The notes: generated by a model from the sequence alone, not told the origin. A stretch of DNA of 64,000 nucleotides from Caldilineae bacterium (GCA_020634625.1 JACKBJ010000001.1:62001-126000), one strand, 5' to 3'. Positions 23,631-33,011 are shown, numbered from the stretch's first letter. Numbers and translations: made by a program.

Positions 23631-26060
23631 TCAGGCCCGACGCAGCTCCGCGCCGAGGCGTGCCGCCTCCTGCTCCAGCGCGGCCAGGAAGCGCTGGCCG
23701 TCCGCATCGCTCAAGGTCCGAGAGTCGGACTGCAGCAGGACATGATAGGCCAGCGACTTTCGGCCCTGTCCGAGCTGCGCGCCGCCGTATAGGTCGAACA
23801 GCTCGACCTTGGCCACCTGATCGCCGCCGGCACGTCGAACGGCGGCCTCCAGCTCGGAGGCGGGCAGCGTCGAATCGACGGCCAGGGCCACGTCGATCTT
23901 CACGCCCGGATAGCGCGGGAGGTCCTTGAAGACGCGCCGATGGATCGGCAGGCCTACGATGACGTCGATGTCGATGCTGGCCGCGGCCGTTTCCCGACCC
24001 TCGGCCCAGCCGAGCCGACGAGCCACCAAGGGATCGATGTCGCCCAGGAACGCGAGGGGCACCTCTCCGGCGGGCCCGTCCGCCATGGCCAGGGCGCTGC
24101 GGCCGGGGTGGGCCCAGCTGGGGCGGCTGGCGGCGGCCGCCGGGCGCCAGGTCGGCGGCGGCGCGTCGATCGCCGACAGGAGCTGTTCGACAACGCCCTT
24201 GAGCCGCAGCTGGACCGTATCGTCGAAGGCCGCCCCGGTCCCGGCCGCCGGACGCGACCAGACCAGGCCGATCTGGTGCACCTCGGCCGGCTTGCCCCAG
24301 TCGTCCTTGTCCTCGACCCGCGAGCCCTTGCCGATCTCGAACAGGCGCAGCTCCTCGGCGTGGCGCAGGTTGGGTTCGACGAGGCCCAGCAGGCTGGGCA
24401 CGATGTCGCGTCGAATGCGGTCGAGGCCGGCCGCGATGGCGTTGACCACCTCGGTATACGGCTCGGACTCGGCACCGATGGCGCGGACGACCGGCTCGGC
24501 GATGAACGAATAGGTGAGCGCCTCGTTGAAGGCCGGTCCGCCGGACAGGCTGTCCTGTGCCGCACGCACCACGGCCCGCCGCCGATCCGGTAGCGCCGGC
24601 GAGAGGTCGGCCCGTATCGGCTGCTCGGCGATGTTCTCGTAGCCGTGGAGCCGGCCGACCTCCTCGATCAGATCTTCCTCGATCGAGACGTCTCCGGTCG
24701 CGCGCCAGGAGGGCACCCGCACCTGCCAGGTCGCTCCGTCACCCTCGATGCCGAACCCGAGCCGCTCCAGGTACCGAGCGATGTCGCGATCCGTCAGCGG
24801 GATGCCTAGCAGGGCTCGGGCACGCTCGGGCCGGAAGGCCAGGCTCATCGCCGGATCCCGCCAGGTGCCGATGTCGGTCGGCGCTGCCGGCAGGGACAGC
24901 CCCGGCTGCAGCTCCGAGAGGAGGCGCACCAGATGGCCGGCCGCGTCGAGCGGCAATCCCGGATCGAGCGCCTTCTCGAAGCGCGCCGAGGCATCGGTTC
25001 GCAGGCCGAGCCGTGCGGCCGTCGCGCGAATCGCCGCCGCGTCGAAGTTGGCGACCTCGAGCAGCAGCCGGCGGGTATCGGCGGCCACCTTCGATCCCTC
25101 GCCGCCCATGACGCCGCCCAAGGCAACCGGCTGGTCGTCGGAGCAGATCAGGACGTCGCCGGGCTGCAGCGAGCGCGACTCGCCGTCCAGCGTCCGCATC
25201 GTCTCGCCCTGCCTGGCCTCGCGCACCTCGATGCCGCCCGCGACCCGATCGCGGTCGAAGAGGTGGTTGGGCTGACCCAGGTCGAGCATGACGAAGTTCG
25301 AGACATCGACCAGCTGATCGATCGGGCGCTGACCGGTGGCCAGCAGCAACAAGCGGAGCCACTCCGGCGAGCGCTCGGCGCGCACGCCGTCGATGGGCAG
25401 CGCCAGATAGCGCGGGCAATGCGGCGTGGCGATGCGGACGGCGAAGTCCGGACCCTCGCCCGTCGCCGGAAGGCGGGTCTCCATGGGCAGAAGCGGCCGC
25501 CCCCAGAGCGCGGCCAGCTCGGCGGCCAGGCCGCGGTGAGCCCAGAGATCGGGGCGATGCGTGATGGCCTTGTTCTCGATCTCGAAGACCCAATCGGCGC
25601 CTCCCAGGGCCTCGGTCAGGGTCTGGCCCGGCCCGAGGCCCGCGGGCAGCTCCCAGATGCCGGCCTGCTCGTCGCTCACGCCGAGCTCGCGCTCCGAGCA
25701 GATCATGCCCTCGGAAACCTGCCCGCGGATCTTGGCGCGTCGGATCTCGATGTCCCCCGGCAGCAGCGCGCCGACCGGCGCGACGGCCACCGTCTGTCCC
25801 GCGGCCACGTTGGCTGCGCCGCAGACGATCGCGCGCGGCGGACCGTCGCCCAGATCGACCTGGCAGAGGCTCAGCCGATCGGCGTCCGGGTGTGGCTCGC
25901 GGCTGAGGACCTGACCGACCACCACCGCGTCGAGCGCCGGCGCGAAGCGGTGGAAGCCCTCGACCTCGGCCACGTGCAGGGTCAGATCGCGCGCGATCGA
26001 AGCCGGATCGTGACCGCTCAGATCGAGGTGACGGGCCAGCCAACGGTAAGAGATGTGCAT
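23631..26060 (-). CDS. pheT: Phenylalanine-tRNA ligase, beta subunit
   Basis: The 809-residue beta subunit pairs with PheS as the alpha2-beta2 synthetase. It has the EMAP-II-like tRNA-binding domain (about 40-150, GQVLSREPHPDADRL), the B3/B4 editing domain (about 210-390), B5 (about 405-475) and the core-like domain. A C-terminal anticodon-binding FDX-ACB domain (about 715-809, FKDLPRYPGVKIDVALAV) completes it. It follows pheS by 23 bp. The length and domain order are normal. Confidence 0.96.
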   Translation of the reverse strand: MHISYRWLARHLDLSGHDPASIARDLTLHVAEVEGFHRFAPALDAVVVGQVLSREPHPDADRLSLCQVDLGDGPPRAIVCGAANVAAGQTVAVAPVGALLPGDIEIRRAKIRGQVSEGMICSERELGVSDEQAGIWELPAGLGPGQTLTEALGGADWVFEIENKAITHRPDLWAHRGLAAELAALWGRPLLPMETRLPATGEGPDFAVRIATPHCPRYLALPIDGVRAERSPEWLRLLLLATGQRPIDQLVDVSNFVMLDLGQPNHLFDRDRVAGGIEVREARQGETMRTLDGESRSLQPGDVLICSDDQPVALGGVMGGEGSKVAADTRRLLLEVANFDAAAIRATAARLGLRTDASARFEKALDPGLPLDAAGHLVRLLSELQPGLSLPAAPTDIGTWRDPAMSLAFRPERARALLGIPLTDRDIARYLERLGFGIEGDGATWQVRVPSWRATGDVSIEEDLIEEVGRLHGYENIAEQPIRADLSPALPDRRRAVVRAAQDSLSGGPAFNEALTYSFIAEPVVRAIGAESEPYTEVVNAIAAGLDRIRRDIVPSLLGLVEPNLRHAEELRLFEIGKGSRVEDKDDWGKPAEVHQIGLVWSRPAAGTGAAFDDTVQLRLKGVVEQLLSAIDAPPPTWRPAAAASRPSWAHPGRSALAMADGPAGEVPLAFLGDIDPLVARRLGWAEGRETAAASIDIDVIVGLPIHRRVFKDLPRYPGVKIDVALAVDSTLPASELEAAVRRAGGDQVAKVELFDLYGGAQLGQGRKSLAYHVLLQSDSRTLSDADGQRFLAALEQEAARLGAELRRA

Positions 26061-26083
26061 CGGTTCGTTTCCCCGGTCGGACC

Positions 26084-27115
26084 CTAGAACTGCGTCAGGA
26101 AGCGCAGGTCGCCGGCCATGAAGTGGCGGATGTCGTCGATGCCGTAGCGCAGCATGACCATCCGATCGAGGCCCATGCCGAAGGCGAAGCCGCTGTAGCG
26201 CTCCGGATCGACCCCGCCGGCTCGCAGGACGTTCGGATGCACCATGCCCGCGCCGCAGAACTCGACCCAGTCGGCGAGCACGCCCCCGCGGCTGCCGGCG
26301 TCGGGAAGGCGAATGTCGACTTCGAAGCCGGGCTCGACGAAGGGGAAGTAGCCGGGCCGAAGCCGGATGTCGATCTCGCTGGCGAAGATCTCGCGCAGCA
26401 CGCCCTTGAGCGTGCCGATCAGGTGGCCGACGTGAATCCCCTCATCGATCACCAGGCCTTCCACTTGATGGAAGGTGTGCTCGTGCTTGGCGTCGACCGC
26501 CTCGTTGCGGAAGACCCGACCCGGCACGATGGCCCGGAAGGGGGGCTTCAGGCGCTGCATGGCGCGGATCTGCACCGGCGAGGTATGCGTTCGCAACAGC
26601 ACATGACCTTCGTTGTCGCACCAGAAGGTGTCCTGCAGGTCCCGCGCCGGGTGGTTCGCCGGAAAGTTGAGCGCTTCGAAGTTGTAGTGGTCCAGCTCGA
26701 CTTCGGGTCCGTCGAGCACCCGATAGCCCATCGACCCGAAGATGTCCTCGACCTCGCGTCGGATGCGGGTGATCGGGTGCAGGCTGCCGCGCGGCGAACG
26801 TGGCGCCGGCAGGCTGGCGTCGTAGTCGTCGGCCGAGCGCGCCTGCCGGAGGGCCGCTTCGGCGATGGCCGAGCGGCGTGCGTCCAACCCTTCCGCCAGC
26901 TCGCGCTTGAGCTGGTTGGCCGCCTTTCCGACGCGCGGCCGGTCGGCGGCCGGCAGCCTGGGAATGCTGGCCAGCAGCTCGGCCAGCGGCCCCTGCTTGC
27001 CGAGCCAGGTGCGCTCGAAGGCCTGCAGCGCCGCCTCGCCGTCCGCCGCCTCGAGCGCGGCCATGGCCGCGGCGGTGATCTCGGCCAGGTTCGACCCGTT
27101 GGACGTCTCTGCCAT
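26084..27115 (-). CDS. pheS: Phenylalanine-tRNA ligase, alpha subunit
   Basis: This 343-residue catalytic subunit has an N-terminal coiled-coil region (1-100) that contacts tRNA, then the class II core. Motif 1 lies near HPITRIRREVEDIF, motif 2 around TSPVQIRAM...FRNEAVDAKHEHTFHQVEG and motif 3 at GFAFGMGLDRMVML. I choose the ATG at 27115: the protein then has the usual length, and the longer reading to 27181 would place the start on top of the promoter. Confidence 0.95.
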   Translation of the reverse strand: MAETSNGSNLAEITAAAMAALEAADGEAALQAFERTWLGKQGPLAELLASIPRLPAADRPRVGKAANQLKRELAEGLDARRSAIAEAALRQARSADDYDASLPAPRSPRGSLHPITRIRREVEDIFGSMGYRVLDGPEVELDHYNFEALNFPANHPARDLQDTFWCDNEGHVLLRTHTSPVQIRAMQRLKPPFRAIVPGRVFRNEAVDAKHEHTFHQVEGLVIDEGIHVGHLIGTLKGVLREIFASEIDIRLRPGYFPFVEPGFEVDIRLPDAGSRGGVLADWVEFCGAGMVHPNVLRAGGVDPERYSGFAFGMGLDRMVMLRYGIDDIRHFMAGDLRFLTQF

Positions 27116-27152
27116 GTTCCCAGACCCTCGCTCGCCTGCCGGTCGGCCGGGT

Positions 27153-27181
27153 ATTCTGTCAGAGCGGCGCCGGCGAGTCAA
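27153..27181 (-). promoter_or_regulatory. pheS-pheT-pgi promoter
   Basis: TTGACT (27181-27176), 17-bp spacer, CAGAAT (27158-27153), giving a leader of roughly 30 nt. The leader is too short for a T-box or phe attenuator. Confidence 0.65.
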
Positions 27182-27427
27182 CGGTCGTCGCCAGCGCCGT
27201 GACGCGTGCGCGAGCGACTTCCCGCGCCGGATGGACCCAACGCATCGGTCCCGACAAGCAAGGGCAGGCCGGCCACCGTGCTACGGGAGCGGCTGCGGGA
27301 TCGACCTCGGGCGGCACGCGAGATCGGGCCGCAGCGCCGTCAATTTGATGCGGCGACCCGACGCGCGGAACCCGGTAGCGCTCGAGAGCGGCGCTCCGGC
27401 CGCCATGGCCCGCCTGCCGACAGCGGA

Positions 27428-28051
27428 CTAGGCGCCGTCGTCGCCGTACGCGAATCGCGGATACCAACCCGCGGGACCCTCGGCCAGCTGGTCGAAGAAG
27501 TGCCAGACACCGCAGTAGGGATCACCGGGGCCGAAGAAGTCCTTGCTGACACGCCGGATCTGGCCGTCCTCGCCGCGATGGAAGGTCGAATAACCGGGCA
27601 TGTAGCTGCCGGCGTCATCGGCGAAGCCCATGTCCTGAGCGAAGTGGCTCTCTCCGAGCGCGATCATCCGAAAGGGCCAGCCCCGCTCGGCCGCGAAGGC
27701 GGCTTGGGTGGACGGATCGTCCGGCGAGGAGATGACGAAGGCGGCGCGGCTTTCGAGATGGGGCAGCAGCCCGATGAATCCGTCGGCCCAGAGGGTGCAG
27801 TAGCCGCAGCCACGCCCCATGTTGTGCACGACGATCAGATCGTCCCGATCGCCAAAGAGCTGGCTGAGGCGGACGGGGCCGTCCGGGGTCTCGAACGCGT
27901 AGTCCGCCACGATCGAAGCGTCGTCGGCGGTCCAGAGCTTTCGCCAACGGGCGCGCAGCCCCGCGATGTCGCCCTGCAGCGCCATCCAGGCCTGCATCTT
28001 CTCACCGATCTCGGCCTCGAGATCGTCGCGACCCGCCGGTCCTGCGTCCAT
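27428..28051 (-). CDS. DUF899-family thioredoxin-like protein
   Basis: This 207-residue protein belongs to the DUF899 group, predicted thioredoxin-fold dithiol proteins. A CxxC-like element GRGCGYCTLWADGF lies near residue 90. A strand-helix pattern and the characteristic end DFFGPGDPYCGVWHFFDQL are also visible. No substrate is known for the family. The ATG at 28051 has GAGGGG 3 nt upstream, so the longer frame to 28120 is unlikely. It is monocistronic, with a 312-bp gap to pheS that contains only the pheS promoter. Confidence 0.78.
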   Translation of the reverse strand: MDAGPAGRDDLEAEIGEKMQAWMALQGDIAGLRARWRKLWTADDASIVADYAFETPDGPVRLSQLFGDRDDLIVVHNMGRGCGYCTLWADGFIGLLPHLESRAAFVISSPDDPSTQAAFAAERGWPFRMIALGESHFAQDMGFADDAGSYMPGYSTFHRGEDGQIRRVSKDFFGPGDPYCGVWHFFDQLAEGPAGWYPRFAYGDDGA

Positions 28052-28352
28052 GTGCCCCTCCCCGTCGATCGGAATCCTGTCTCGGTCCGGCACCGCTGCG
28101 TGGGTGCGGCGCCGGTTCACGTCCCGCTCGTCAGCGAGTCTAACCCATCCGTTCTAGTGCCGCAACTCGTTGCCGGTCCTGCGGCAGGGGCGGCCGCAGC
28201 GCAGGGTCCGGCAGTCGAACGGAATCCGGACCCGGCGCGGGTGGAGCACGCCAGAGCTCGTGCTAAGCTTGAAGGATCCGATCGGGCTCGAACCTGCGCC
28301 ATGCCGGTCATCGCGGCGTGTCCGTCGAGCCCGCCCACGCTCAGGAGTCACC
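28052..28352. other. Divergent intergenic region, about 300 bp
   Basis: It lies between the DUF899 gene and the rhodanese gene. Apart from the two ribosome-binding sites (GAGGGG at the left edge, AGGAG at 28343-28347), I see no convincing -35/-10 pair, RNA gene, repeat or conserved small ORF. Confidence 0.5.
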
Positions 28353-29216
28353 GTGAGCGACATCGCCGCGCGCGGATACGCCCATCCCGAGGTCCTGGTC
28401 GACTGCGCCTGGGTGGCCGATCACCTCGACCGATCCGATGTCCGGTTGGTGGAGTCCAACGAGGACCCGCTGCTCTACCCGTCTGGTCACATCCCAGGTG
28501 CGGTGGAGGTCGACTGGACCCGCGACCTCAACGATGCGCTGAGGCGCGACTACCTCGATCGAGACGGCTTTCAGGCCCTGATGCGACGCATCGGAGCGGA
28601 AGCGGACACCACGCTGGTCTTCTATGGCGACAAGAACAACTGGTGGGCCACCTATGCCTTCTGGGTCTTCCGGCTCTTCGGCCACGCCGACTGCCGCATC
28701 CTCGACGGTGGCCGGCTCAAATGGGTCAAGGAAGGTCGCGCGCTGGTCCGCGAGGTCCCGAGCTACCCGCCCAGCGCGTATCTGGCCGCGTCCCGCGATG
28801 ATGCAACCGAGCGCGCCTTCCGCGAGCAGGTGCTGGCCCATCTGGAGGCGGGACAGCGCCTGGTGGATGTACGCAGCCCCGAGGAGTATCGCGGCGAACG
28901 GCTTCATATGCCCGACTACCCCAACGAAGGCGCCCTCCGGGGTGGCCATATCCCGGGCGCGGCCAACGTGCCCTGGGCTCGCGCCGTCGACCCCAGCGAC
29001 GGCAGCTTCCTCCCCGCGGCCGCTTTGCGCGGGATCTACGAAGACGAACAAGGCTTGCGGCCCGACGAGCCGGTCGTCACCTATTGCCGAATCGGCGAAC
29101 GCTCCAGCCATACCTGGTTCGTCCTGCGCTACCTCCTGGGCTACGAGCGGGTGCGCAACTACGACGGCAGCTGGACCGAGTGGGGCAACCTGGTCGGCGT
29201 TCCGATCGAGCGCTAG
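28353..29216 (+). CDS. Thiosulfate/3-mercaptopyruvate sulfurtransferase (tandem rhodanese)
   Basis: This 287-residue protein has two rhodanese domains: an inactive N-terminal one (about 15-125, SGHIPGAVEVDW) and a catalytic C-terminal one (about 160-280). The persulfide cysteine sits in TYCRIGERSSH, six-residue loop CRIGER. The CRIGER loop, rather than CG(S/T)GVT, is closer to thiosulfate sulfurtransferases. The GTG start at 28353 has AGGAG 5 nt upstream. A sufE gene follows after 61 bp, so a sulfur-transfer unit is plausible. Confidence 0.9.
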   Translation: MSDIAARGYAHPEVLVDCAWVADHLDRSDVRLVESNEDPLLYPSGHIPGAVEVDWTRDLNDALRRDYLDRDGFQALMRRIGAEADTTLVFYGDKNNWWATYAFWVFRLFGHADCRILDGGRLKWVKEGRALVREVPSYPPSAYLAASRDDATERAFREQVLAHLEAGQRLVDVRSPEEYRGERLHMPDYPNEGALRGGHIPGAANVPWARAVDPSDGSFLPAAALRGIYEDEQGLRPDEPVVTYCRIGERSSHTWFVLRYLLGYERVRNYDGSWTEWGNLVGVPIER

Positions 29217-29277
29217 CCCGGGCTCGGCTCGGCTCGCTTGACCGGTCCGCATCTACGACGCGTCGGGAGGAACCCCC

Positions 29278-29736
29278 ATGCGAGAACCGTCGGCCCGTCC
29301 CGAGGCACTGAACGCGCTGATCGGCACGCTCGACTTCGCCGAGGATCGCAACCAGCGCATCCAGATGCTGATCGACATCGCCGAGCGCTATCAGCCGCCG
29401 CCATCGACCCTGGCCAGCCGGCCCTATCCGGAGTCCCACAAGGTTCCTGCCTGCGAGTCCGAGGCCTTCGTCTGGAGCCAGGCACGGCCGGACGGACGGC
29501 TCGACTTCTACATCGCGGTCGAGAATCCGCAGGGCATCTCGGCCAAGGCCATGGCCGTGACCTTGGTCGAGTGCCTTTCGGGTGCGCCATTGCCGGCCGT
29601 GCTGGCCGTGACGCCCGAGATCGTCGCCGAGCTGTTCGGGCCGGAGCTGTCGATCGGGAAGTCGATGGGGCTCGAGGCGATGGTCGGCATGGTGCGTCAG
29701 ATGGCGCGCCACCAGCTCGAGTCCAGCGCCGAGTGA
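29278..29736 (+). CDS. sufE: SufE-family cysteine desulfurase activator
   Basis: This 152-residue SufE-fold protein has its sulfur-accepting cysteine in PACESEAFVW (about residue 60) and the helix MGLEAMVGMVRQMA near the end. SufE takes persulfide sulfur from SufS and passes it to the SufBCD scaffold. No suf or isc genes are in the window. The ATG has GGAGGAACC upstream. The stop overlaps the next gene's GTG (GTGA), so translation is coupled to a pseudouridine synthase. Confidence 0.9.
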   Translation: MREPSARPEALNALIGTLDFAEDRNQRIQMLIDIAERYQPPPSTLASRPYPESHKVPACESEAFVWSQARPDGRLDFYIAVENPQGISAKAMAVTLVECLSGAPLPAVLAVTPEIVAELFGPELSIGKSMGLEAMVGMVRQMARHQLESSAE

Positions 29737-30476
29737 GCACGCCCTCCGCGCGACGGCGCGCGCGCGTGCAGGCGGTCGGACACCGTCGAGGCGTATCGGC
29801 GCCGTCCGCGCGGGCCGGCACCGAAGCGGCGCTCGAGCCCCGGCGCTACCTGGTCTTCAACAAACCCTATGGCGTCCTGTGCAGCTTCACCGACCCCGAG
29901 GCGCGCCGCAGCGGCAAGGCCCCGCGCGAGACGCTGGCCGACTACGTGCCCGTAGACGGCGTCTATGCCGCCGGCAGGCTGGACTTCGACAGCGAGGGCC
30001 TGATGCTGCTCACCGACGACGGCGCGCTGTCGCACCGCCTGACGCATCCCGATCACCGGCACGCCAAGCATTATCTGGTCCAGGTCGAACGCGAGCCCGA
30101 CGAGGCGGCGCTGCGGCAGCTGCGTGCAGGCGTCACGATCAAGGGCGGCTTCCGAACCCGGCCCGCCGAGGTCGATCGACTGGGCTCGGCGCCCCGGCTC
30201 TGGGAGCGCCGGACCCCCATCCGCGAACGGGCGAGCGTTCCGACCGCCTGGCTGAGCATCGCCATCAGCGAAGGTCGCAAGCGCCAGGTCCGCCAGATGA
30301 CCGCCCTGGTCGGCCATCCGACGCTGCGCCTGGTCCGGGTGGCCATCGGACCCTTGACGGTCGAGGGCCTCGAACCCGGTGCCTGGCGGCCGCTGACCGA
30401 GTCCGAGCTAGCCGCACTGCGCCGAGCGCTCGGCTGGCACGACGATCCACCCAACCCGCAGGGAGCACGACGATGA
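29733..30476 (+). CDS. RluE-type 23S rRNA pseudouridine synthase
   Basis: This 247-residue RsuA/RluE-family enzyme lacks an N-terminal S4 domain, as RluE does. The catalytic aspartate is in AGRLDFDSEGL. Family motifs RYLVFNKPYGVLCSF at the start of the domain, ISEGRKRQVRQMTALVGHP and LVRVAIGPL are present. The N-terminal 30 residues are Arg/Ala-rich and basic. The GTG at 29733 overlaps the sufE stop, and the 3' end overlaps the next gene (ATGA). The exact uridine modified is inferred only by analogy (U2457 in Escherichia coli). Confidence 0.88.
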   Translation: MSTPSARRRARVQAVGHRRGVSAPSARAGTEAALEPRRYLVFNKPYGVLCSFTDPEARRSGKAPRETLADYVPVDGVYAAGRLDFDSEGLMLLTDDGALSHRLTHPDHRHAKHYLVQVEREPDEAALRQLRAGVTIKGGFRTRPAEVDRLGSAPRLWERRTPIRERASVPTAWLSIAISEGRKRQVRQMTALVGHPTLRLVRVAIGPLTVEGLEPGAWRPLTESELAALRRALGWHDDPPNPQGARR

Positions 30477-31792
30477 GCCAACGACGACGGATCCTGATCC
30501 TGGGCGCCGCCGGGCGCGACTTCCATGACTTCAACACGGTGTTTCGCGCCGATCCCGAGGTCGAGGTGGTGGCCTTCACCGCCGCCCAGATTCCCGACAT
30601 CGCCGGACGGCGCTACCCGGCCGAGCTGGCCGGCCCGCTCTACCCCGAAGGCATCCCGATTCGCGAAGAGTCGGAGATGGAAGCCATCATCGCCGAGTCG
30701 GGCGTCGAGGAGGTGGTCTTCAGCTACTCGGATCTGTCGCACGAGGCCGTGATGCACCTCGCGTCACGCGCTTGCGCGGCCGGCGCGGGCTTCCGGCTGC
30801 TCGGCGCCGAGGCGACGATGCTCGAGAGCACCCGCCCGGTGGTCGCGGTCACCGCGGTGCGCACTGGCTGTGGCAAGAGCCAGACCTCGCGCCACGTGGC
30901 GGCCATCCTCAAGGCGATGGGCCATCGGGTGGCCGTCGTGCGCCACCCCATGCCCTATGGCGATCTGGCGCGACAAGCCGTGCAGCGCTTCGCCGACGAG
31001 GAGGACCTCTTCGAACAGGACTGCACGATCGAGGAGCGCGAGGAGTACGAGCCGCACATCGAGGCCGGGCACCTGGTCTTCGCCGGCGTCGACTACGCTC
31101 GGATTCTGGAGGCGGCCGAAGAGGAGGCGGACGTCGTGCTCTGGGACGGCGGCAACAACGACCTGCCCTTCTTCCGACCCGATCTGTGGATCACCATCGT
31201 CGACCCCCATCGGCCGGGCCACGAGCGGCGCTACTGGCCCGGCGAGGCCAATGTCCGAGCGGCCGACGTCATCCTGATCAATAAGATCGACTCGGCGGAC
31301 GGCACCGGCATCGAAGACGTGATGACCGGTGCCCGGGCGCTCAACCCCGACGCCGAGCTGGTGCTGGCCGCATCGCCGCTCTTCGTGGACGATCCCGAAG
31401 CCATCCGTGGCAAGCGGGTGCTGGTGGTCGAGGATGGCCCCACGCTCACGCATGGCGAGATGGCCTATGGAGCGGGCGTGATCGCGGCGCGGCGCTACGG
31501 CGCCGCCGAGATCGTCGATCCGCGGCCCTTCGCCGTGGCATCGATCGCGGAGACCTACGCGCGCTATCCGAGCACCGGTTCGGTGCTGCCCGCCATGGGC
31601 TATGGCGAAGCCCAGGTGCGCGACCTCGAGGCCACCATCCGGCGCGTGCCTTGCGACCTGGTGCTCATCGCCACGCCGATCGATCTCCGCCGCCTGGTCG
31701 ACTTCCCGCAACCGGCCCAGCGGGTCCGCTACGAGCTGCAGGTGGTCGGCGAACCAACCCTGGAGGCCCTCATCCGGGCGCGCCTGGGATGA
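30473..31792 (+). CDS. Cyclic 2,3-diphosphoglycerate synthetase-like GTPase (COG2403 type)
   Basis: The 439-residue protein has an N-terminal Rossmann-like segment (RRILILGAAGRDFHDFN). A P-loop domain (about 125-310) follows with VTAVRTGCGKSQTS, the Walker B-like VVLWDGGNND and the guanine-specificity-like NKID motif. A C-terminal alpha-beta domain completes it. Its closest named family is archaeal cyclic 2,3-diphosphoglycerate synthetase, which makes a thermoprotective solute, but many bacterial members have no tested function. It overlaps the pseudouridine synthase by 4 nt and ends the sufE-led run. A strong hairpin follows. Confidence 0.78.
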   Translation: MSQRRRILILGAAGRDFHDFNTVFRADPEVEVVAFTAAQIPDIAGRRYPAELAGPLYPEGIPIREESEMEAIIAESGVEEVVFSYSDLSHEAVMHLASRACAAGAGFRLLGAEATMLESTRPVVAVTAVRTGCGKSQTSRHVAAILKAMGHRVAVVRHPMPYGDLARQAVQRFADEEDLFEQDCTIEEREEYEPHIEAGHLVFAGVDYARILEAAEEEADVVLWDGGNNDLPFFRPDLWITIVDPHRPGHERRYWPGEANVRAADVILINKIDSADGTGIEDVMTGARALNPDAELVLAASPLFVDDPEAIRGKRVLVVEDGPTLTHGEMAYGAGVIAARRYGAAEIVDPRPFAVASIAETYARYPSTGSVLPAMGYGEAQVRDLEATIRRVPCDLVLIATPIDLRRLVDFPQPAQRVRYELQVVGEPTLEALIRARLG

Positions 31793-31828
31793 AGCATACG
31801 GGCGATGGGACTGCGGGCGGGTGACCGA

Positions 31829-31859
31829 CGGGCGGCCAGGCTTCGGCCTCGGCCGCCCG
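31829..31859. terminator. UUCG-capped bidirectional hairpin
   Basis: A 13-bp stem with one bulged C has left arm 31829-31841 and right arm 31846-31859, closed by a TTCG tetraloop. It lies between convergent genes. There is no T tract on either side. Confidence 0.7.
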
Positions 31860-31871
31860 CCAGCCGGTCCT

Positions 31872-32732
31872 TCAGCCCTGGACTTTGACCGGCGTTCCCT
31901 GGCGGCTCCAGCGGTAGAGCCACTCGGCGTCGGGCGTTCGCAAGTTCACACAGCCGTGGCTGACCGGCAAGCCGAAGTTGTTGTGCCAGTACGCGCCGTG
32001 GATGGCATAGGGTCCGGTGAAGTACTGTACCCAGGGCACGCCGGGCGCATAGTAGCCCGGGCCGGACATGTCTTGAGCCGAGTAGCGGCTGTAGATCGCG
32101 AAGTCGCCGATCGGTGTCGGCGTCGCGGCGGTCCCACTGGAGATGATCAGGCTGTTGACCAGGCGCCCGTCCTCGTAGGCGTACAGGCGCTGGTCCGAGA
32201 GGTCGATCACGATGCGCCGGCCAGTCGTGCCGGCCGGCGACCCGACGCTCGCAGGCGGCACCCCGGCCTCCGCCGCCTGCCGTGCTCCGGGGATGGACAG
32301 GCGCTGCCCGGCGAGGATCAGGCTCGAAGCGCGCAGGCCGTTGAGGGCGGCGATCGATTCGACGCTGCTCCCGTAGCGTTGCGCGATCCGAAACAGGGTC
32401 TCACCCGGCGCCACCACATGCAGCCGCGTCTCCACGCCAGCCGAAGGGCTCGCGGCGGCCAGCGCCCCGCCCGAGGCGGTCGGCCTGCCCCGGCTCGAGC
32501 GTCCATCGGGGATGATCAGCTGCTGGCCGACGTAGATCCGGTCGGGCGAGACGAGCCCGTTGCGTCGGACAATGGCGTCGACGCTGACGCCGTATCGCAA
32601 CGCCGTGCGGAACAGGTTGTCACCCGCGCCGATCACGACCTGACTGTCGGCGAAGGCGGGCACAGGGATCGAGGCGGAGCCGATCACGGCCAGCGCCAAT
32701 CCCAAACCAAGACGGACAATTCGCGTTCGCAT
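31872..32732 (-). CDS. Exported L,D-transpeptidase with two LysM modules
   Basis: The 286-residue protein has a signal peptide (1-29, LALAVIGSASIPVPAFA) and two LysM repeats (about 31-76 and 102-148) that bind glycan. A YkuD L,D-transpeptidase domain (about 171-286) has the active-site pattern IHGAYWHNNFG...SHGCVNLR; the nucleophile is C261. Such enzymes form 3-3 peptide cross-links or attach proteins to peptidoglycan. That implies a real peptidoglycan wall in this organism. It is monocistronic. Confidence 0.92.
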   Translation of the reverse strand: MRTRIVRLGLGLALAVIGSASIPVPAFADSQVVIGAGDNLFRTALRYGVSVDAIVRRNGLVSPDRIYVGQQLIIPDGRSSRGRPTASGGALAAASPSAGVETRLHVVAPGETLFRIAQRYGSSVESIAALNGLRASSLILAGQRLSIPGARQAAEAGVPPASVGSPAGTTGRRIVIDLSDQRLYAYEDGRLVNSLIISSGTAATPTPIGDFAIYSRYSAQDMSGPGYYAPGVPWVQYFTGPYAIHGAYWHNNFGLPVSHGCVNLRTPDAEWLYRWSRQGTPVKVQG

Positions 32733-32792
32733 GCGCTGAAGTTCTCCTCGGCCAGGTGACGTGGGGGTCGCGCGCCGTAGGATCCAACACGA

Positions 32793-32839
32793 TGTTCAAG
32801 GGTACTCGAACATAGCGATTGCGTGCAAGTTCGTGTCAA
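32793..32839 (-). promoter_or_regulatory. L,D-transpeptidase promoter with overlapping inverted repeat
   Basis: TTGACA (32839-32834), a 19-bp spacer and TATGTT (32814-32809) fit a suboptimal promoter. An inverted repeat TGTTC-N10-GAACA (32793-32812) overlaps the -10 box and could be an operator. The region is visibly less GC-rich than the flanks. Confidence 0.45.
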
Positions 32840-33011
32840 TTCGTGCGAGATCGGTGGCGGATCGCGGTCAGCCTGGCAGCGCTGGCGAATTCGGCGCGCC
32901 CTGCGGCTCGGAACGCAGCGTGGCATCGGAAACGGCCAGCCGCCGCCGCGAGGTCTCGCGGCGGCGGCTGGCGGGAATGGGATCGGCGGATGCTCGCCTC
33001 GGCATTGGGGC

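Noticed and set aside
27116..27427. T-box or attenuator before pheS
   Set aside because: The predicted start leaves about 30 nt of leader, with no terminator stem or T-box sequence.
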